Part shown: piece after piece, positions 28,023 to 39,184 of the stretch
Numbering within the stretch: position 1 is the first letter of the stretch
Layout of the letters: each line of letters starts with the position of its first letter
Source of the DNA: Streptomyces sp. NRRL F-5123
GTDB lineage: Bacteria; Actinomycetota; Actinomycetes; Streptomycetales; Streptomycetaceae
Direction: 5' to 3'
Assembly (NCBI RefSeq): GCF_000721495.1
Contig: NZ_JOHY01000007.1
Location: forward strand, 1-64,000
DNA: 64,000 bases
The notes under the pieces: generated by a model
The model's database searches: none
Told to the model about the DNA's origin: nothing
The model's input: only the letters and a program-made list of their open reading frames with translations
Made by a program: the position numbers and the translations under genes

Positions 28023-29309
28023 TCAGCGGATGTGGCCGTCGCCGGTGACGACGTACTTGGTGGACGTCAGCTCCGGCAGGCCCATGGGCCCGCGCGCGTG
28101 CAGCTTCTGGGTGGAGATGCCGATCTCCGCGCCGAAGCCGAACTGGCCGCCGTCGGTGAAGCGCGTCGAGGCGTTCACCATCACCGCGGCCGCGTCCACC
28201 AGCCGGGTGAAGCGGCGGGCCGCGGGCTGCGAGGCCGTCACGATCGCCTCGGTGTGGCCCGAGGACCACTGCCGGATGTGCGCGACGGCGGCGTCCAGCG
28301 ACTCCACGACCGCGGCGGCGATGTCGTACGACAGGTACTCGGTCTCCCAGTCCTCCGCGGTCGCCGCGACCACGGAGGCCTTGGTGCCGGACTCCTTCGC
28401 GACGGCCAGCACCCGCGGGTCGCCGTGCACGGTCACGTCGGCGTCGGCGAGCGCGTCCAGCGCGCGCGGCAGGAAGCGGTCGGCGATGTCGCGGTGCACC
28501 AGCAGCGTCTCGGCGGCGTTGCAGACGCTCGGGCGCTGGGCCTTGGAGTTCACCAGGATGTCCACGGCCATGTCGAGGTCGGCGTCCGCGTCGACGTACA
28601 CGTGGCAGTTGCCCGTGCCCGTCTCGATCACCGGGACGGTCGAGCCCTCGACGACGGTACGGATGAGCGAGGCGCCGCCGCGCGGAATCAGCACGTCCAC
28701 CAGGCCGCGGGCGCGCATCAGCTCCGTGACGGAGTCGCGCGACTCGCCGGGCACGAGCTGGACGGCGTCCGCCGGGAGGCCCGCGCCCTCGACGGCCTCC
28801 CGCAGCACCTCGACCAGGGCGGCGTTCGAGGAGTACGCGGAGGACGAGCCGCGCAGCAGCACCGCGTTGCCCGACTTCAGGCACAGGGCCGCGGCGTCGA
28901 CGGTGACGTTCGGCCGGGCCTCGTAGATGATGCCGACCACTCCGAGGGGGACACGGACCTGGCGCAGCTCCAGGCCGTTCGGCAGCGTGGAGCCGCGCAG
29001 CACCTCGCCGACCGGGTCGGGCAGGCCCGCGACGTGCGCGACGTCGGCCGCGATCGCCTCCACGCGCTCCGCCGTGAGGGTCAGCCGGTCGATGATCGCC
29101 GGGCTCGTCCCGGCGTCCGCCGCGCGGGCCACGTCGTCGGCGTTGGCGGCCACGATGTCCGCCGCCCGGCTGCGGAGGGCCTCGCTGATCGCCAGCAGGG
29201 CGGCGTCCTTCGCCGCGCGGGGCAGTGGGGCCAGCTCCGCCGCCGCGGCCTTCGCGCGGGTTGCCGCGCGGGTGACGGGGGACTCTTCGCCTGGCGTCAG
29301 CGCATCCAT
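28023..29309 (-). CDS. proA: Gamma-glutamyl phosphate reductase
   Basis: 428 residues, the second step of proline synthesis: NADPH reduction of glutamyl-5-phosphate to the semialdehyde. Family motifs: [41 protein letters not shown], and the catalytic cysteine in [14 protein letters not shown]; the C-terminus [20 protein letters not shown] is complete. ATG start at 29309 lacks a strong ribosome site. proB lies 0.8 kb upstream with one small gene between. Confidence 0.97.
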   Translation of the reverse strand: MDALTPGEESPVTRAATRAKAAAAELAPLPRAAKDAALLAISEALRSRAADIVAANADDVARAADAGTSPAIIDRLTLTAERVEAIAADVAHVAGLPDPVGEVLRGSTLPNGLELRQVRVPLGVVGIIYEARPNVTVDAAALCLKSGNAVLLRGSSSAYSSNAALVEVLREAVEGAGLPADAVQLVPGESRDSVTELMRARGLVDVLIPRGGASLIRTVVEGSTVPVIETGTGNCHVYVDADADLDMAVDILVNSKAQRPSVCNAAETLLVHRDIADRFLPRALDALADADVTVHGDPRVLAVAKESGTKASVVAATAEDWETEYLSYDIAAAVVESLDAAVAHIRQWSSGHTEAIVTASQPAARRFTRLVDAAAVMVNASTRFTDGGQFGFGAEIGISTQKLHARGPMGLPELTSTKYVVTGDGHIR

Positions 29310-29384
29310 GCGTGCAGGGTACTGAATCCGTGGGGGCTCGCGCCCCCGAGCCCAGCCGCTGGGACGGCGCGCATGCCCTGCCGT

Positions 29385-29438
29385 GCGGGCGTTCCGGGTC
29401 GCGCTCGCCGCGCGGGCGTTCCGGGTCGCGCTCGCCGC
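29385..29438. repeat. Perfect 27-base tandem duplication
   Basis: Two exact adjacent copies (29385-29411 and 29412-29438) of a 27-base unit beginning GCGGGCGTTCCGGG in the 201-base gap between proA and the next gene. Nothing else was seen in the gap. Confidence 0.9.
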
Positions 29439-29510
29439 GCGGGGCCCGCGGTGCAGCCGCACGCCGGAAGCGCTCGCCCCGCGGCGCAGCCCCGCTTCCC
29501 GCGAGGGAGG

Positions 29511-29972
29511 TCAGAACGGGTGGACGCCCGCCGGGACGGGGGAGGGCACAGCGCCGGCGGCGAGACGCTGGTGGTACGTCACCCGGTCGATGACCTCGAG
29601 GCCCACCGTCTCCCAGGGCGGCAGCTTCGCGGAGGACCGGTGCTCGCCCCACAGGCGCAGGGCGAGGGCGGCGGCGTCGTGGACGTCCCTGGCCTCCTCC
29701 CAGTAGCGGATCTCCGCGTGGTCCGGGGCGTAGCGGCTGGTCAGCAGGAAGGGGTGGTCGTTCGCGAGCTGTTCGAGGCCCCGCCGCAGCTCCGGCAGGG
29801 GCGTGTGGGGTCCGGCGACGCTGAGCGTGACGTGCCACAGCCGGGCTGCGGCCCGCTCCTGCGGTCGGGCCTGGTGCGGCACGGCATTCCCGTCCGGTGC
29901 CGCGCGGTCGACGCTGACCAGCGCTCGCTCCGTCGACGTCCTGGTCAGTTGCCCCGGGCGCCCTCGTTTCAC
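29511..29972 (-). CDS. Conserved hypothetical protein between proB and proA
   Basis: 153 residues. GTG start at 29972 chosen for its excellent AGGGAGG site. The N-terminal 35 residues are variable; the rest is compact (LWHVTLSVAGPHTPLPELRRGLEQLANDHPFLLTSRYAPDHAEIRYWEEA...LPPWETVGLEVIDR). I remember nearly identical proteins at this place in other Streptomyces but no function. HVT resembles half of a 2H-phosphoesterase motif, but the second HxT is absent. Confidence 0.75.
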   Translation of the reverse strand: MKRGRPGQLTRTSTERALVSVDRAAPDGNAVPHQARPQERAAARLWHVTLSVAGPHTPLPELRRGLEQLANDHPFLLTSRYAPDHAEIRYWEEARDVHDAAALALRLWGEHRSSAKLPPWETVGLEVIDRVTYHQRLAAGAVPSPVPAGVHPF

Positions 29973-30126
29973 CGGCGGCCTCCCTGTGGGTTGCGCCCGC
30001 CGCGGCCGGTCCCGCCAGTGCGACGGGAGCGGCAGCAGGGACGTACCTGCGCATCGCATCCTCATCAAAGTTGACCAGGCTCGAGCAGGGCGCGGGGGCG
30101 TTTTCCGCAAGAAGCCCCGGACGAGA

Positions 30127-31266
30127 TCAGCTCGCGCGCCCCTGGCGCCGCAGCAGTACCAGGTCATCGCGGTGCACGACCTCCCGCTCGTAGGCGGGCC
30201 CGAGTTCCGCGGCCAGCTCGCGGGTGCTGCGGCCGAGCAGCCGGGGCAGCTCGCGGGCGTCGTAGTTGACCAGCCCGCGGGCGACGGCGGCGCCGGACTC
30301 GTCCACCAGGTCGACCGGGTCGCCCGCGGCGAAGTCGCCCTCGACGCCGGTGAGCCCGGCGGGCAGCAGCGAGCTGTGCCGCTGGGTGACCGCCCGGACG
30401 GCGCCGGCGTCCAGCCGCAGCGAGCCGCGCGGCGCGGAGGCGTGCGCGAGCCACAGCAGCCGGTCGGCGGAGCGCTTGCCGGTCCGGTGGAAGTGGGTGC
30501 CGGTGGGGCGGCCCGCGAGGGCGTCGGCGGCGTGCGGGGCGGAGGTGAGGACGACGGGGACGCCCGCGCCGGTCGCGATCGCGGCGGCCTCGACCTTGGT
30601 GACCATGCCGCCGGTGCCGACGCCGGAGCGGCCGGCGCTGCCGATGGAGATGCCCTCCAGGTCGGCCGGGCCCCTGACCTCGCTGACGAGGGACGTGCCG
30701 GGGGTGCGCGGGTCGCCGTCGTAGAGGCCGTCGACGTCGGAGAGCAGGACCAGCAGGTCGGCGCGCACGAGGTGGGCGACGAGGGCGGCGAGCCGGTCGT
30801 TGTCGCCGAAGCGGATCTCGTCGGTGGCGACGGTGTCGTTCTCGTTGACGATCGGCAGCGCGCCCATCGCGAGCAGCTGGTCCAGCGTGCGGTAGGCGTT
30901 GCGGTAGTGGGTGCGGCGGCTGACGTCGTCCGAGGTCAGCAGCACCTGGCCGACCCGGATGCCGTAGCGCGCGAAGGAGGCGGCGTAGCGGGCGACGAGC
31001 AGGCCCTGGCCCACGCTCGCGGCGGCCTGCTGCCGGGCCAGGTCGCGTGGCCTGCGGGGCAGGCCGAGGGGGGCGAGCCCGGCGGCGATCGCGCCGGAGG
31101 AGACGAGGACGACCTCGCGCTCCTCACGCGCCTTGGCCAGGACGTCCACCAGGGCGTCGACCCGGTCCGCGTCCAGCCCGCCGGCGGCGGTGGTCAGCGA
31201 GGACGAGCCGACCTTCACCACGACTCTGCGGGCCTGCACCACGTCCTGCCGTGCCGCCGTCGTCAC
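30127..31266 (-). CDS. proB: Glutamate 5-kinase with PUA domain
   Basis: 379 residues, first step of proline synthesis (ATP-dependent phosphorylation of glutamate). Amino-acid kinase domain: VVVKVGSSSLT (phosphate loop), VSSGAIAAG, NENDTVATDEIRFGDNDRLAALVA and GTGGMVTKVEAA. The C-terminal PUA domain (about 285-375) is present. GTG 31266 (VTTAARQDVV) has GAGGGA upstream and is preferred to a longer start at 31302. In many actinobacteria obg directly precedes proB; here the two are 25 kb apart. Divergent from rfbC. Confidence 0.96.
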   Translation of the reverse strand: MTTAARQDVVQARRVVVKVGSSSLTTAAGGLDADRVDALVDVLAKAREEREVVLVSSGAIAAGLAPLGLPRRPRDLARQQAAASVGQGLLVARYAASFARYGIRVGQVLLTSDDVSRRTHYRNAYRTLDQLLAMGALPIVNENDTVATDEIRFGDNDRLAALVAHLVRADLLVLLSDVDGLYDGDPRTPGTSLVSEVRGPADLEGISIGSAGRSGVGTGGMVTKVEAAAIATGAGVPVVLTSAPHAADALAGRPTGTHFHRTGKRSADRLLWLAHASAPRGSLRLDAGAVRAVTQRHSSLLPAGLTGVEGDFAAGDPVDLVDESGAAVARGLVNYDARELPRLLGRSTRELAAELGPAYEREVVHRDDLVLLRRQGRAS

Positions 31267-31443
31267 CTGCGTCCGTCCCTCGGGTCGACCGTTCCGCCGC
31301 ACCCAGTGTGGCCCGAATCCGCCGGGAGCCCCGCATCATCTCGGCCAGCGAGACGCGGGCGGGGCGGGCGTGGGATCTACGATGGCGGCGCGGGCCGTGT
31401 CCGGCCCGACACGCGCGGCTGCGCGGCCACCAGAGGAGAGCTG

Positions 31444-32067
31444 ATGCGGGAGCTTGCCGTCCCCGGTGCCTGGGTGCACGAGCCGAAGGTCTTCCACGAC
31501 GCGCGGGGAAGCTTTCACGAGTGGTTCACCGAGGGCGACTTCCTCGCCTCCGCGGGCCACCGGCTGCGGCTGGCGCAGGCCAACTGCTCGGTGTCGGCGC
31601 GCGGCACGCTGCGCGGGCTGCACTTCGCCGACGTGCCGCCGGGCCAGGCGAAGTACGTGAAGTGCGTGCGCGGCGCGGTGCTGGACGTGGTCGTGGACCT
31701 CCGCACCGGCTCGCCGGCCTTCGGGCGCTGGGAGGCGGTGCGGCTGGACGACGTGGAGCACCGCGCCGTCTACGTCTCGGAGGGCCTCGGGCACGCGTTC
31801 ATGGCGCTCTCCGACGACGCCACCGTGGTCTACCTCTGCTCGGAGGGCTACGCGCCGGCCCGCGAGCACGGCGTCAACCCGCTGGACCCGGCGCTCGGCA
31901 TCGGCTGGCCGCAGGACGTGCCGCCGCTGCTGTCGGAGAAGGACGCGGCGGCCCCCACCCTCGCGCAGGCGCGGGAGCGGGGGCTGCTGCCGTCGTACGA
32001 GACCTGCCGGGGCTACGTCGAGGAGCTGCGCGCCGCGGTCGCCTCCTCCGGTGCCGCGGCGGGCTGA
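31444..32067 (+). CDS. rfbC: dTDP-4-dehydrorhamnose 3,5-epimerase
   Basis: 207 residues of the RmlC cupin family, third step of dTDP-L-rhamnose synthesis. Motifs: FHDARGSFHEWF, NCSVSARGTLRGLHF with the catalytic His, KYVKCVRGAVLDVVVDLR, and YVSEGLGHAFMAL. ATG start with AGAGGAG upstream. It is on the opposite strand from rfbA, rfbB and rfbD and overlaps the end of the convergent membrane protein gene by 55 bases. Confidence 0.93.
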   Translation: MRELAVPGAWVHEPKVFHDARGSFHEWFTEGDFLASAGHRLRLAQANCSVSARGTLRGLHFADVPPGQAKYVKCVRGAVLDVVVDLRTGSPAFGRWEAVRLDDVEHRAVYVSEGLGHAFMALSDDATVVYLCSEGYAPAREHGVNPLDPALGIGWPQDVPPLLSEKDAAAPTLAQARERGLLPSYETCRGYVEELRAAVASSGAAAG

Positions 32068-33548
32068 TCCGGCGGCGCGGCACGCGTCCCGGCACCGCCC
32101 TCGGGGCGCGGCGCGAAGGCCAGGGCGGCGACGGGCAGCGTGAGCACCCCGAGGATCAGCGACGCGGACATGTACCGCCACAGCGGCGAGGGGTTCGCGA
32201 CCAGCACCGTGAGCTGGAGGCCGACCGGCAGGGCGGCGAGCGCGAGCAGCACCGGGCGCCGCCGCCGTACCGCCGCCAGCAGCACGATCAGGTAGCCCAG
32301 GTACGTCCAGTTGACCCCGCGCCACACGGCCGGCTGGACGTAGTGCCGCTCGCTGCGGTGGAGCAGGCCGACGGCCAGGTGGTGCAGCCTGTACGACAGC
32401 GGGCGCGGGTAGAGGTTGTCGCCGTACGGGACGCTGCGCGCGGAGTCGTGCCCGGCGGCCCGCCACTTGTCGAGGGCCTTGACCGGTGAGGCCGCGTAGA
32501 GGCCGGTGTGGGTACCGAAGGGCTTCCAGGCGATGTCGGCGCGGCACAGCCGGGCGTGCACGACGAGCCCCGGGGTGCGCTTGAGGACGCGGAACCACAG
32601 GTCCATCAGCTGGTCATTGATCCGCCCGGCCTTGAGGCGGTCCATCGGCTTGCGCATCAGCGCGTCGGCCTCGTGGCAGTCGGCGCCCGGTCCCGCCCAG
32701 TGCGACAGCGGTGCGACCTCCCGCATGAGGGCCAGGTCTGCGGGGGTGAAGGTGTCCGGGCGCTCGCCGTACGCGACCCCGATGTCGGCGTAGTTGAAGG
32801 CGTACGCCTCGTCCGCTCGCGGCTTCTGGACGCCGAGGGCGGAGTAGACGACGCCGTTCAGCAGCAGGGTGACCACCAGCGGTACGGCGGTGGCGAGCGC
32901 GAGACGGCGGCGCATCCCGCGCAGCAGCGGCACCAGCAGTACCCCGGCGCACAGCAGCACCGGGAAGCCGTTGTTGCGGAAGAGGCCGATACCGAGGAAT
33001 CCCGCCGCGAGCACCAGGGTGTCGCGGCGCAGCCCCCGGTCCGCGGGCAGCGGGCCCTCCGCCCGCAGCCGGCGGGCGGTCAGCGAGGTGAGCGCGCCGA
33101 AGGCGACCAGGGTGGCCACCGCGAAGGCGACGTCCTTCCACACGTAGACCACGAAGCTGCCGCTGGAGGGCAGCAGCACGACCAGCAGCGCGGCGGGCGC
33201 GCTCCACCGGCCGCGTACGCCGAGCGCGCGCAGCGCGTGGCAGACGTAGCCCAGGGCCGCGGCGGTGGCGGCCGTCTGGAGCAGCGTGAGGGCCGCGACC
33301 CCGCCGGTGAGGTGCAGCGACAGCCAGTCCAGGGCGTCGTAGGCGACGGAGTGGTCGGAGCGCCAGGGCCCGTCGGTCACCTCGTAGGTGTACGTGACGC
33401 TGTCCGCGCTGGTCCTGGCGGGGTAGAAGGCGGCCCACCACAGCAGGAGCACGGCCTGGCAGCCGGCGTAGACGGCGACGGGCAGCCGCAGCCGGGGCGG
33501 TATGCGGCGCAGCGGCGCGGCGACCCGGCGAAGGGCGGGCGCGGTCAT
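32013..33548 (-). CDS. Polytopic membrane protein, probable glycosyltransferase-like
   Basis: 511 residues with about 10-12 membrane helices and an external loop between, a layout like GT-C or DUF6020-type envelope proteins (YPARTSADSVTYTYEV after helix 1 resembles the acidic loop of GT-C enzymes). It overlaps the upstream GT2 gene as ATGA, so it is the last gene of the rhamnose/GT operon. Possible role: lipid-linked sugar transfer or polymer export; the evidence is only topology and context. Confidence 0.7.
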   Translation of the reverse strand: MTAPALRRVAAPLRRIPPRLRLPVAVYAGCQAVLLLWWAAFYPARTSADSVTYTYEVTDGPWRSDHSVAYDALDWLSLHLTGGVAALTLLQTAATAAALGYVCHALRALGVRGRWSAPAALLVVLLPSSGSFVVYVWKDVAFAVATLVAFGALTSLTARRLRAEGPLPADRGLRRDTLVLAAGFLGIGLFRNNGFPVLLCAGVLLVPLLRGMRRRLALATAVPLVVTLLLNGVVYSALGVQKPRADEAYAFNYADIGVAYGERPDTFTPADLALMREVAPLSHWAGPGADCHEADALMRKPMDRLKAGRINDQLMDLWFRVLKRTPGLVVHARLCRADIAWKPFGTHTGLYAASPVKALDKWRAAGHDSARSVPYGDNLYPRPLSYRLHHLAVGLLHRSERHYVQPAVWRGVNWTYLGYLIVLLAAVRRRRPVLLALAALPVGLQLTVLVANPSPLWRYMSASLILGVLTLPVAALAFAPRPEGGAGTRAAPPDQPAAAPEEATAARSSST

Positions 33549-34582
33549 GAGGCGGAGGACGGGGAGGACGCCGAGGAAGCGGAGGGCGCCGGGGACGCCG
33601 GGACCGCGGAAGACACCGGGGACGCCGGGGACGCCGGGGACGCGGCGCCGGCGGGCTCCGGCGACTCCGCCGGGCCCGTGCGCTCCGGGCGCCGCACGGG
33701 TGCGAAGGCGTGCCCGGTCAGGCTGCGCGCGGCCCCGAACCGGCCGTGCCGCAGGGCGCGCGGCACCATCGTCAGGGCGTGCAGCCGGGTCGTCACATGG
33801 CGCCGGGCGACCCGGGAGGCGCGGTGCCAGCCCGCCGCGTCGCAGTCGGCGGCGACGCCCAGCAGGTAGCGGCGGATCTCGGCGAAACGGGTACCGGAGA
33901 AGGCCTGGACGGACGACTCGCTCAGCGCGTGCCGCCGGTAGTCGAAGCAGACCTCCGGGTCGGTGACCAGTTCCTCACCGCGCAGCAGCAGCTCCATGAC
34001 GAGGGCCAGGTCCTGCACGACCGTCAGGTCCTCCCGGAAGCTGACCTCCTTGAGGGTGCGCGAGCGCCAGCACATCGCCGGGAAGTACAGCCAGTTGCCG
34101 CGCAGCAGGCTCGCCGCGAGCGCCTCGCCGGACTGCCGGGCGCGCTCGGTGCGGGCGGGCGGGCCGATGCGCTTCTTCGCGGCGTCCACCAGCGTCCGCA
34201 CCGGCTCGCCCGCGCCGTCCACCACCCGCACGCCCGGCTGGTACATCGCGGCGCCCGGCATCGCCTCGGCCGCCGCCCGCAGCACGGCCACGTACCGCGG
34301 CCACATCAGGTCGTCGCAGCCCATCAGCACCGCGAGGTCGTGCTCGACGAGGTCGACGCAGCGGCGGAAATTGCCGGTGATGCCGAGGTTGACGGGGTTG
34401 CGCAGATAGCGGACCCGGGGATCACCGAGCCCGGCGAACCACTCGGGCACGCCGGGCTCGCTGCCGTCGTCGACGACCGTCAGCCGCCACCGCGGGTCGG
34501 TCTGCGCCTGCACGCTGCGCACCGCCTGCCGCATCAGCTCCGGGTCGCCGTAGTACGGCAGCATGATGTCAATCGTGGTCAC
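33545..34582 (-). CDS. Family 2 glycosyltransferase
   Basis: 345 residues. GT-A fold start IDIMLPYYGDPELMRQAVRSVQAQTDPRWRLTVVDDGS, the acidic motif in LMGCDDLMWPRYV, and an acceptor-side SFREDLTVVQDLALVMELLLRG. The final 40 residues are an Ala/Ser/Pro repeat tail. GTG start at 34582 overlaps the previous gene by 14 bases. A cytoplasmic transferase for the glycan built by this operon; acceptor and donor unknown. Confidence 0.9.
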   Translation of the reverse strand: MTTIDIMLPYYGDPELMRQAVRSVQAQTDPRWRLTVVDDGSEPGVPEWFAGLGDPRVRYLRNPVNLGITGNFRRCVDLVEHDLAVLMGCDDLMWPRYVAVLRAAAEAMPGAAMYQPGVRVVDGAGEPVRTLVDAAKKRIGPPARTERARQSGEALAASLLRGNWLYFPAMCWRSRTLKEVSFREDLTVVQDLALVMELLLRGEELVTDPEVCFDYRRHALSESSVQAFSGTRFAEIRRYLLGVAADCDAAGWHRASRVARRHVTTRLHALTMVPRALRHGRFGAARSLTGHAFAPVRRPERTGPAESPEPAGAASPASPASPVSSAVPASPAPSASSASSPSSAS

Positions 34583-34976
34583 CGGGAGCGGTCCCTTCGG
34601 GGGTGTGCGGTGCGGGCGGGGCGCCGGCCGGTACGTACGCGGCGCCCTCCGGGCGGTGCGCGCTGCGCAGGGCCTGGTCGCGGGCGAGCTCGGTGAGCCG
34701 CTGCTCCAGGGAGCGGAAGCGCAGGTAGGTGTTGAGCGCGAGCCCGGTGACGCCGACGACGAGGAAGTACAGGACGAGGTCGGTGCCGCGCCCGACGCCG
34801 AGCAGGTGCGCGGCGCGCGTGGTGTCCTGCGGGCGGATCACCGCGTAGGCGTTGATGAGGCAGAACGCGAGAAAGGCCAGTCGCTTCCAGGCGCGGACTC
34901 CCGCGGTGTGCCAACGACGCGCGAAGAGCACCAGCATGACCACGACGGCGCCGACGAGGACCAGCTGGATGAGCAC
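34569..34976 (-). CDS. DUF2304 small membrane protein
   Basis: 135 residues with three membrane helices (LIQLVLVGAVVVMLVLFARR; LAFLAFCLINAYAVI; LVLYFLVVGVTGLALNTYL) and the basic LRFRSLEQRLTELARDQAL helix typical of DUF2304 proteins, which usually accompany DPM-like GT2 enzymes in envelope glycan operons. GTG start 34976, two bases after the upstream GT2 stop; 14-base overlap with the next. Confidence 0.85.
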   Translation of the reverse strand: MLIQLVLVGAVVVMLVLFARRWHTAGVRAWKRLAFLAFCLINAYAVIRPQDTTRAAHLLGVGRGTDLVLYFLVVGVTGLALNTYLRFRSLEQRLTELARDQALRSAHRPEGAAYVPAGAPPAPHTPEGTAPGDHD

Positions 34977-34978
34977 GG

Positions 34979-35698
34979 TCAGCCTCTCCTGCGGTTCAGG
35001 GAGATGTCGAAGAGGATGTTGACGCCGTTGATGAGCGACTGCCCCTTGGCCCGGGAGTAGTCGGTGTAGCGGATGTCGACCGGGGCCTCGACGACGCGCA
35101 GCTCGGAGCGGGCGAGGAAGCCGGTGATCTCGGAGGCGTGCGCCATGCCGTTCATGGTGATGTCCAGGCGGGTGGCCGCCTCGCGGTTGAAGACCCGCAG
35201 CCCGTTGTGCGCGTCGGACAGCCGCAGCTTGCGCGCGGTGGGGCTGACGGCCGCCGCGGTGCGCAGCACGATGCGCTTGAGCCGGGGCACCTCTCCCTCG
35301 CCGCGCAGGAAGCGGGAGCCGAGAACGGCGTCGGCGCCGCTCTCGCGGGCCAGCGCGACCATCGCGAGGGCGTCCTCGACGCGGTGCTGGCCGTCGGCGT
35401 CGAACGTGACGAAGTAGCGGGCGCCGGGCTGCGCGAGCGCGTAGTCGATGCCGGTCTGGAGGGCCGCGCCCTGGCCCAGGTTGACGGGGTGCCGCACCAG
35501 GTGGGCACCGGCCTCGGCGATCCGCGCCGCCGAGCCGTCGGTGCTGCCGTCGTCGACGCAGACGATATGGGGAAAGGTGCTCCGCGCCTCGCGGATCACC
35601 TCCCCGATGACCTGGGCCTCGTTGAAGACCGGGGTCACGAGCCAGACGTCCTCGACGCGTTCCCCCGCCAACAACGGCGTGGTGACAGTTGCCGTCAT
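34979..35698 (-). CDS. Polyprenyl-phosphate-type GT2 glycosyltransferase
   Basis: 239 residues resembling dolichol-phosphate mannose synthases: WLVTPVFNEAQVIGEVIREA, CVDDGSTDGS, LVRHPVNLGQGAALQTGIDYAL, the DxD motif in FVTFDADGQHRVED, and RFLRGEGEVPRLKR. No C-terminal membrane helices, but the neighbouring DUF2304 protein probably supplies them. Likely charges a polyprenyl phosphate with a sugar. ATG at 35698 with AGAGG upstream. Confidence 0.92.
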   Translation of the reverse strand: MTATVTTPLLAGERVEDVWLVTPVFNEAQVIGEVIREARSTFPHIVCVDDGSTDGSAARIAEAGAHLVRHPVNLGQGAALQTGIDYALAQPGARYFVTFDADGQHRVEDALAMVALARESGADAVLGSRFLRGEGEVPRLKRIVLRTAAAVSPTARKLRLSDAHNGLRVFNREAATRLDITMNGMAHASEITGFLARSELRVVEAPVDIRYTDYSRAKGQSLINGVNILFDISLNRRRG

Positions 35699-35774
35699 GC
35701 CGCAGCCTCTCGTGTTGCTTCCGCACAGAACGGGCTCCGGCGCTCGTGCCGGCCCCCCCGGCCGCGCGAACGTC

Positions 35775-37209
<1,435 letters not shown>

Positions 37210-37217
<8 letters not shown>

Positions 37218-38106
37218 CGGCGGCCGCCCGCAGCGTGCCGAAGGCGTCGGCCAGCGCGGCCTGCCAGTCGCGGATCGGCTCCAGGCCCGCGGCCCGCCAG
37301 CGGTCGTGGCCGAGCACGCTGTACGCGGGCCGGGGCGCGGGGCGCGGGAAGGCGGCGGTCGTGGTGGGCCGCACCCGGTCGGGGTCGGCGCCGAGCAGCC
37401 GGAAGACCTCGCGGGCCAGGCCGTACCAGGTCGTCTCGCCGCCGCTGGTGCCGTGGTAGACGCCCGCGGGGGCGGTGCCGGCGAGCGCCGCGGAGCCGAG
37501 CCGGACGAGGCGGTCGGCGAGGTCGGCGGTCCAGGTGGGCTGGCCGCGCTGGTCGTCGACGACGTCGACGGTCGGGTGGCTGCGCTCCAGCCTGATCATG
37601 GTGCGGACGAAGTTCGCGCCGCCCGCGCCGTACAGCCACGCGGTGCGTACGACGTAGCCGGTGTCCGGCGCCGCCGCGAGGACCGCGCGCTCCCCCGCGA
37701 GCTTGCCGCGGCCGTACGCGCTGCGCGGGCCGGGAGCGGCGTCCTCGGCGTAGGGGGCGGCGGCGTCGCCGGGGAAGACGTAGTCCGTGGACAGGTGCAG
37801 CAGCCGGACCTCCGCGGCGGCGCACGCCTCGGCGAGCCGCGCGGGCCCGTCGCCGTTGACGCGCAGCGCGTCGGCCTCGCGCGCCTCGGCGTCGTCCACG
37901 GCCGTCCAGCCGGCGCAGTTGACGACGACGGCAGGGCGGTGCTCGGCGAACGCCGCGCGTACGGCGGCGGCGTCGGTGATGTCCAGGGCCGCACGATCCA
38001 GCCCGACCGCCCGGGCACCGGCCTCGGCGCGCAACCGCCGCAGCACGTCCTGCCCGAGCATGCCGCCCGCACCGGTGACCAGCCACCGAGAACTGTCGTC
38101 GCTCAC
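37210..38106 (-). CDS. rfbD: dTDP-4-dehydrorhamnose reductase
   Basis: 298 residues of the RmlD family, final NADPH-dependent step to dTDP-L-rhamnose. Nucleotide motif VTGAGGMLGQDV, LDITDAAAV, VVNCAGWTAVDDAE, HLSTDYVFPGD, and the catalytic YGRGKLAGE (YxxxK). GTG start at 38106 with GGGG upstream. Coupled to the flippase gene by an 8-base overlap. Confidence 0.94.
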
Positions 38107-38191
38107 CGCACCCCGCCGCTCGCTTCTCCGCCCGCCCGGCAACACCGCGCCCCCGCACCCGCCCGCACCCGGGCGGCCTCGCGTGCGTCGC

Positions 38192-39184
38192 TCACAGTGC
38201 GGCCCGCGCCTTGAGCGGCTCCCACCACTGCCGGTTGTCGCGGTACCACCGCACGGTCTCGGCGAGGCCTTCGGCGAAGTCCTTCGTGGGGCGGTAGCCC
38301 AGCTCGGTGCGGATCTTGGTGCAGTCCACGGAGTAGCGGCGGTCGTGGCCCTTGCGGTCGGCGACGTGCTCGACGCTCTCCCAGCCGGCCCCGCACGCCT
38401 CCAGCAGCAGACCGGTCAGCTCCTTGTTGGACAGCTCGGTGCCGCCGCCGATGTTGTAGACCTCACCGGCGCGGCCGCCGGTGCGCACCAGGTCGATGCC
38501 CTGGACGTGGTCGTCGATGTGCAGCCAGTCGCGGACGTTGCCGCCGTCCCCGTAGAGCGGCACCGGCAGGCCGTCCAGCAGGTTGGTGACGAACAGCGGG
38601 ATGACCTTCTCGGGGAAGTGGTGGTGCCCGTAGTTGTTGGAGCAGCGGGTCACCCGCACGTCCAGGCCGTGGGTGCGGTGGTAGGAGAGCGCGAGCAGGT
38701 CGGAGGCGGCCTTGGAGGCCGAGTAGGGCGAGTTGGGCTGCAGCGGGTGGGTCTCGGGCCAGGAGCCCTCGTCGATCGACCCGTACACCTCGTCGGTGGA
38801 GATGTGGACGAAGGTGCGCACGCCCGTGCGCAGCGCGGCGTCCAGCAGCGTCTGGGTGCCCAGCACGTTGGTGCGGACGAAGTCGGCCGCGCCCAGGATG
38901 GAGCGGTCGACGTGCGACTCCGCGGCGAAGTGCACGACCTGGTCGTGGCCGGCCAGCAGCCGGACCGCCAGCTCGGCGTCGCAGATGTCGCCCTCGACGA
39001 AGCGGAAGCCGGGGTGGCCGCGCACCGGGTCGAGGTTCGCGGGGTTGCCCGCGTAGGTGAGCTTGTCGAGGACGGTCACCTCGATGCCGCGGCCGCCCGC
39101 GGGGCCGCCCGGGCCCAGCAGCGTACGCACGTAGTGCGAGCCGATGAAGCCGGCGCCGCCGGTGACCAGGACGCGGTCGGTCAT
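38192..39184 (-). CDS. rfbB: dTDP-glucose 4,6-dehydratase
   Basis: 330 residues, second step of dTDP-rhamnose synthesis. Extended SDR motifs: VTGGAGFIGSHYVRTLL, the catalytic STDEVYG, YSASKA (YxxxK), and TRCSNNYGHHHFPEKVIPL. ATG at 39184 overlaps the rfbA stop as ATGA. Confidence 0.97.
   Translation of the reverse strand: MTDRVLVTGGAGFIGSHYVRTLLGPGGPAGGRGIEVTVLDKLTYAGNPANLDPVRGHPGFRFVEGDICDAELAVRLLAGHDQVVHFAAESHVDRSILGAADFVRTNVLGTQTLLDAALRTGVRTFVHISTDEVYGSIDEGSWPETHPLQPNSPYSASKAASDLLALSYHRTHGLDVRVTRCSNNYGHHHFPEKVIPLFVTNLLDGLPVPLYGDGGNVRDWLHIDDHVQGIDLVRTGGRAGEVYNIGGGTELSNKELTGLLLEACGAGWESVEHVADRKGHDRRYSVDCTKIRTELGYRPTKDFAEGLAETVRWYRDNRQWWEPLKARAAL

Noticed and set aside
29511..29972. 2'-5' RNA ligase / 2H phosphoesterase assignment from the HVT motif
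   Set aside because: The family needs two HxT/S motifs; only one is present, so it is left as unknown.
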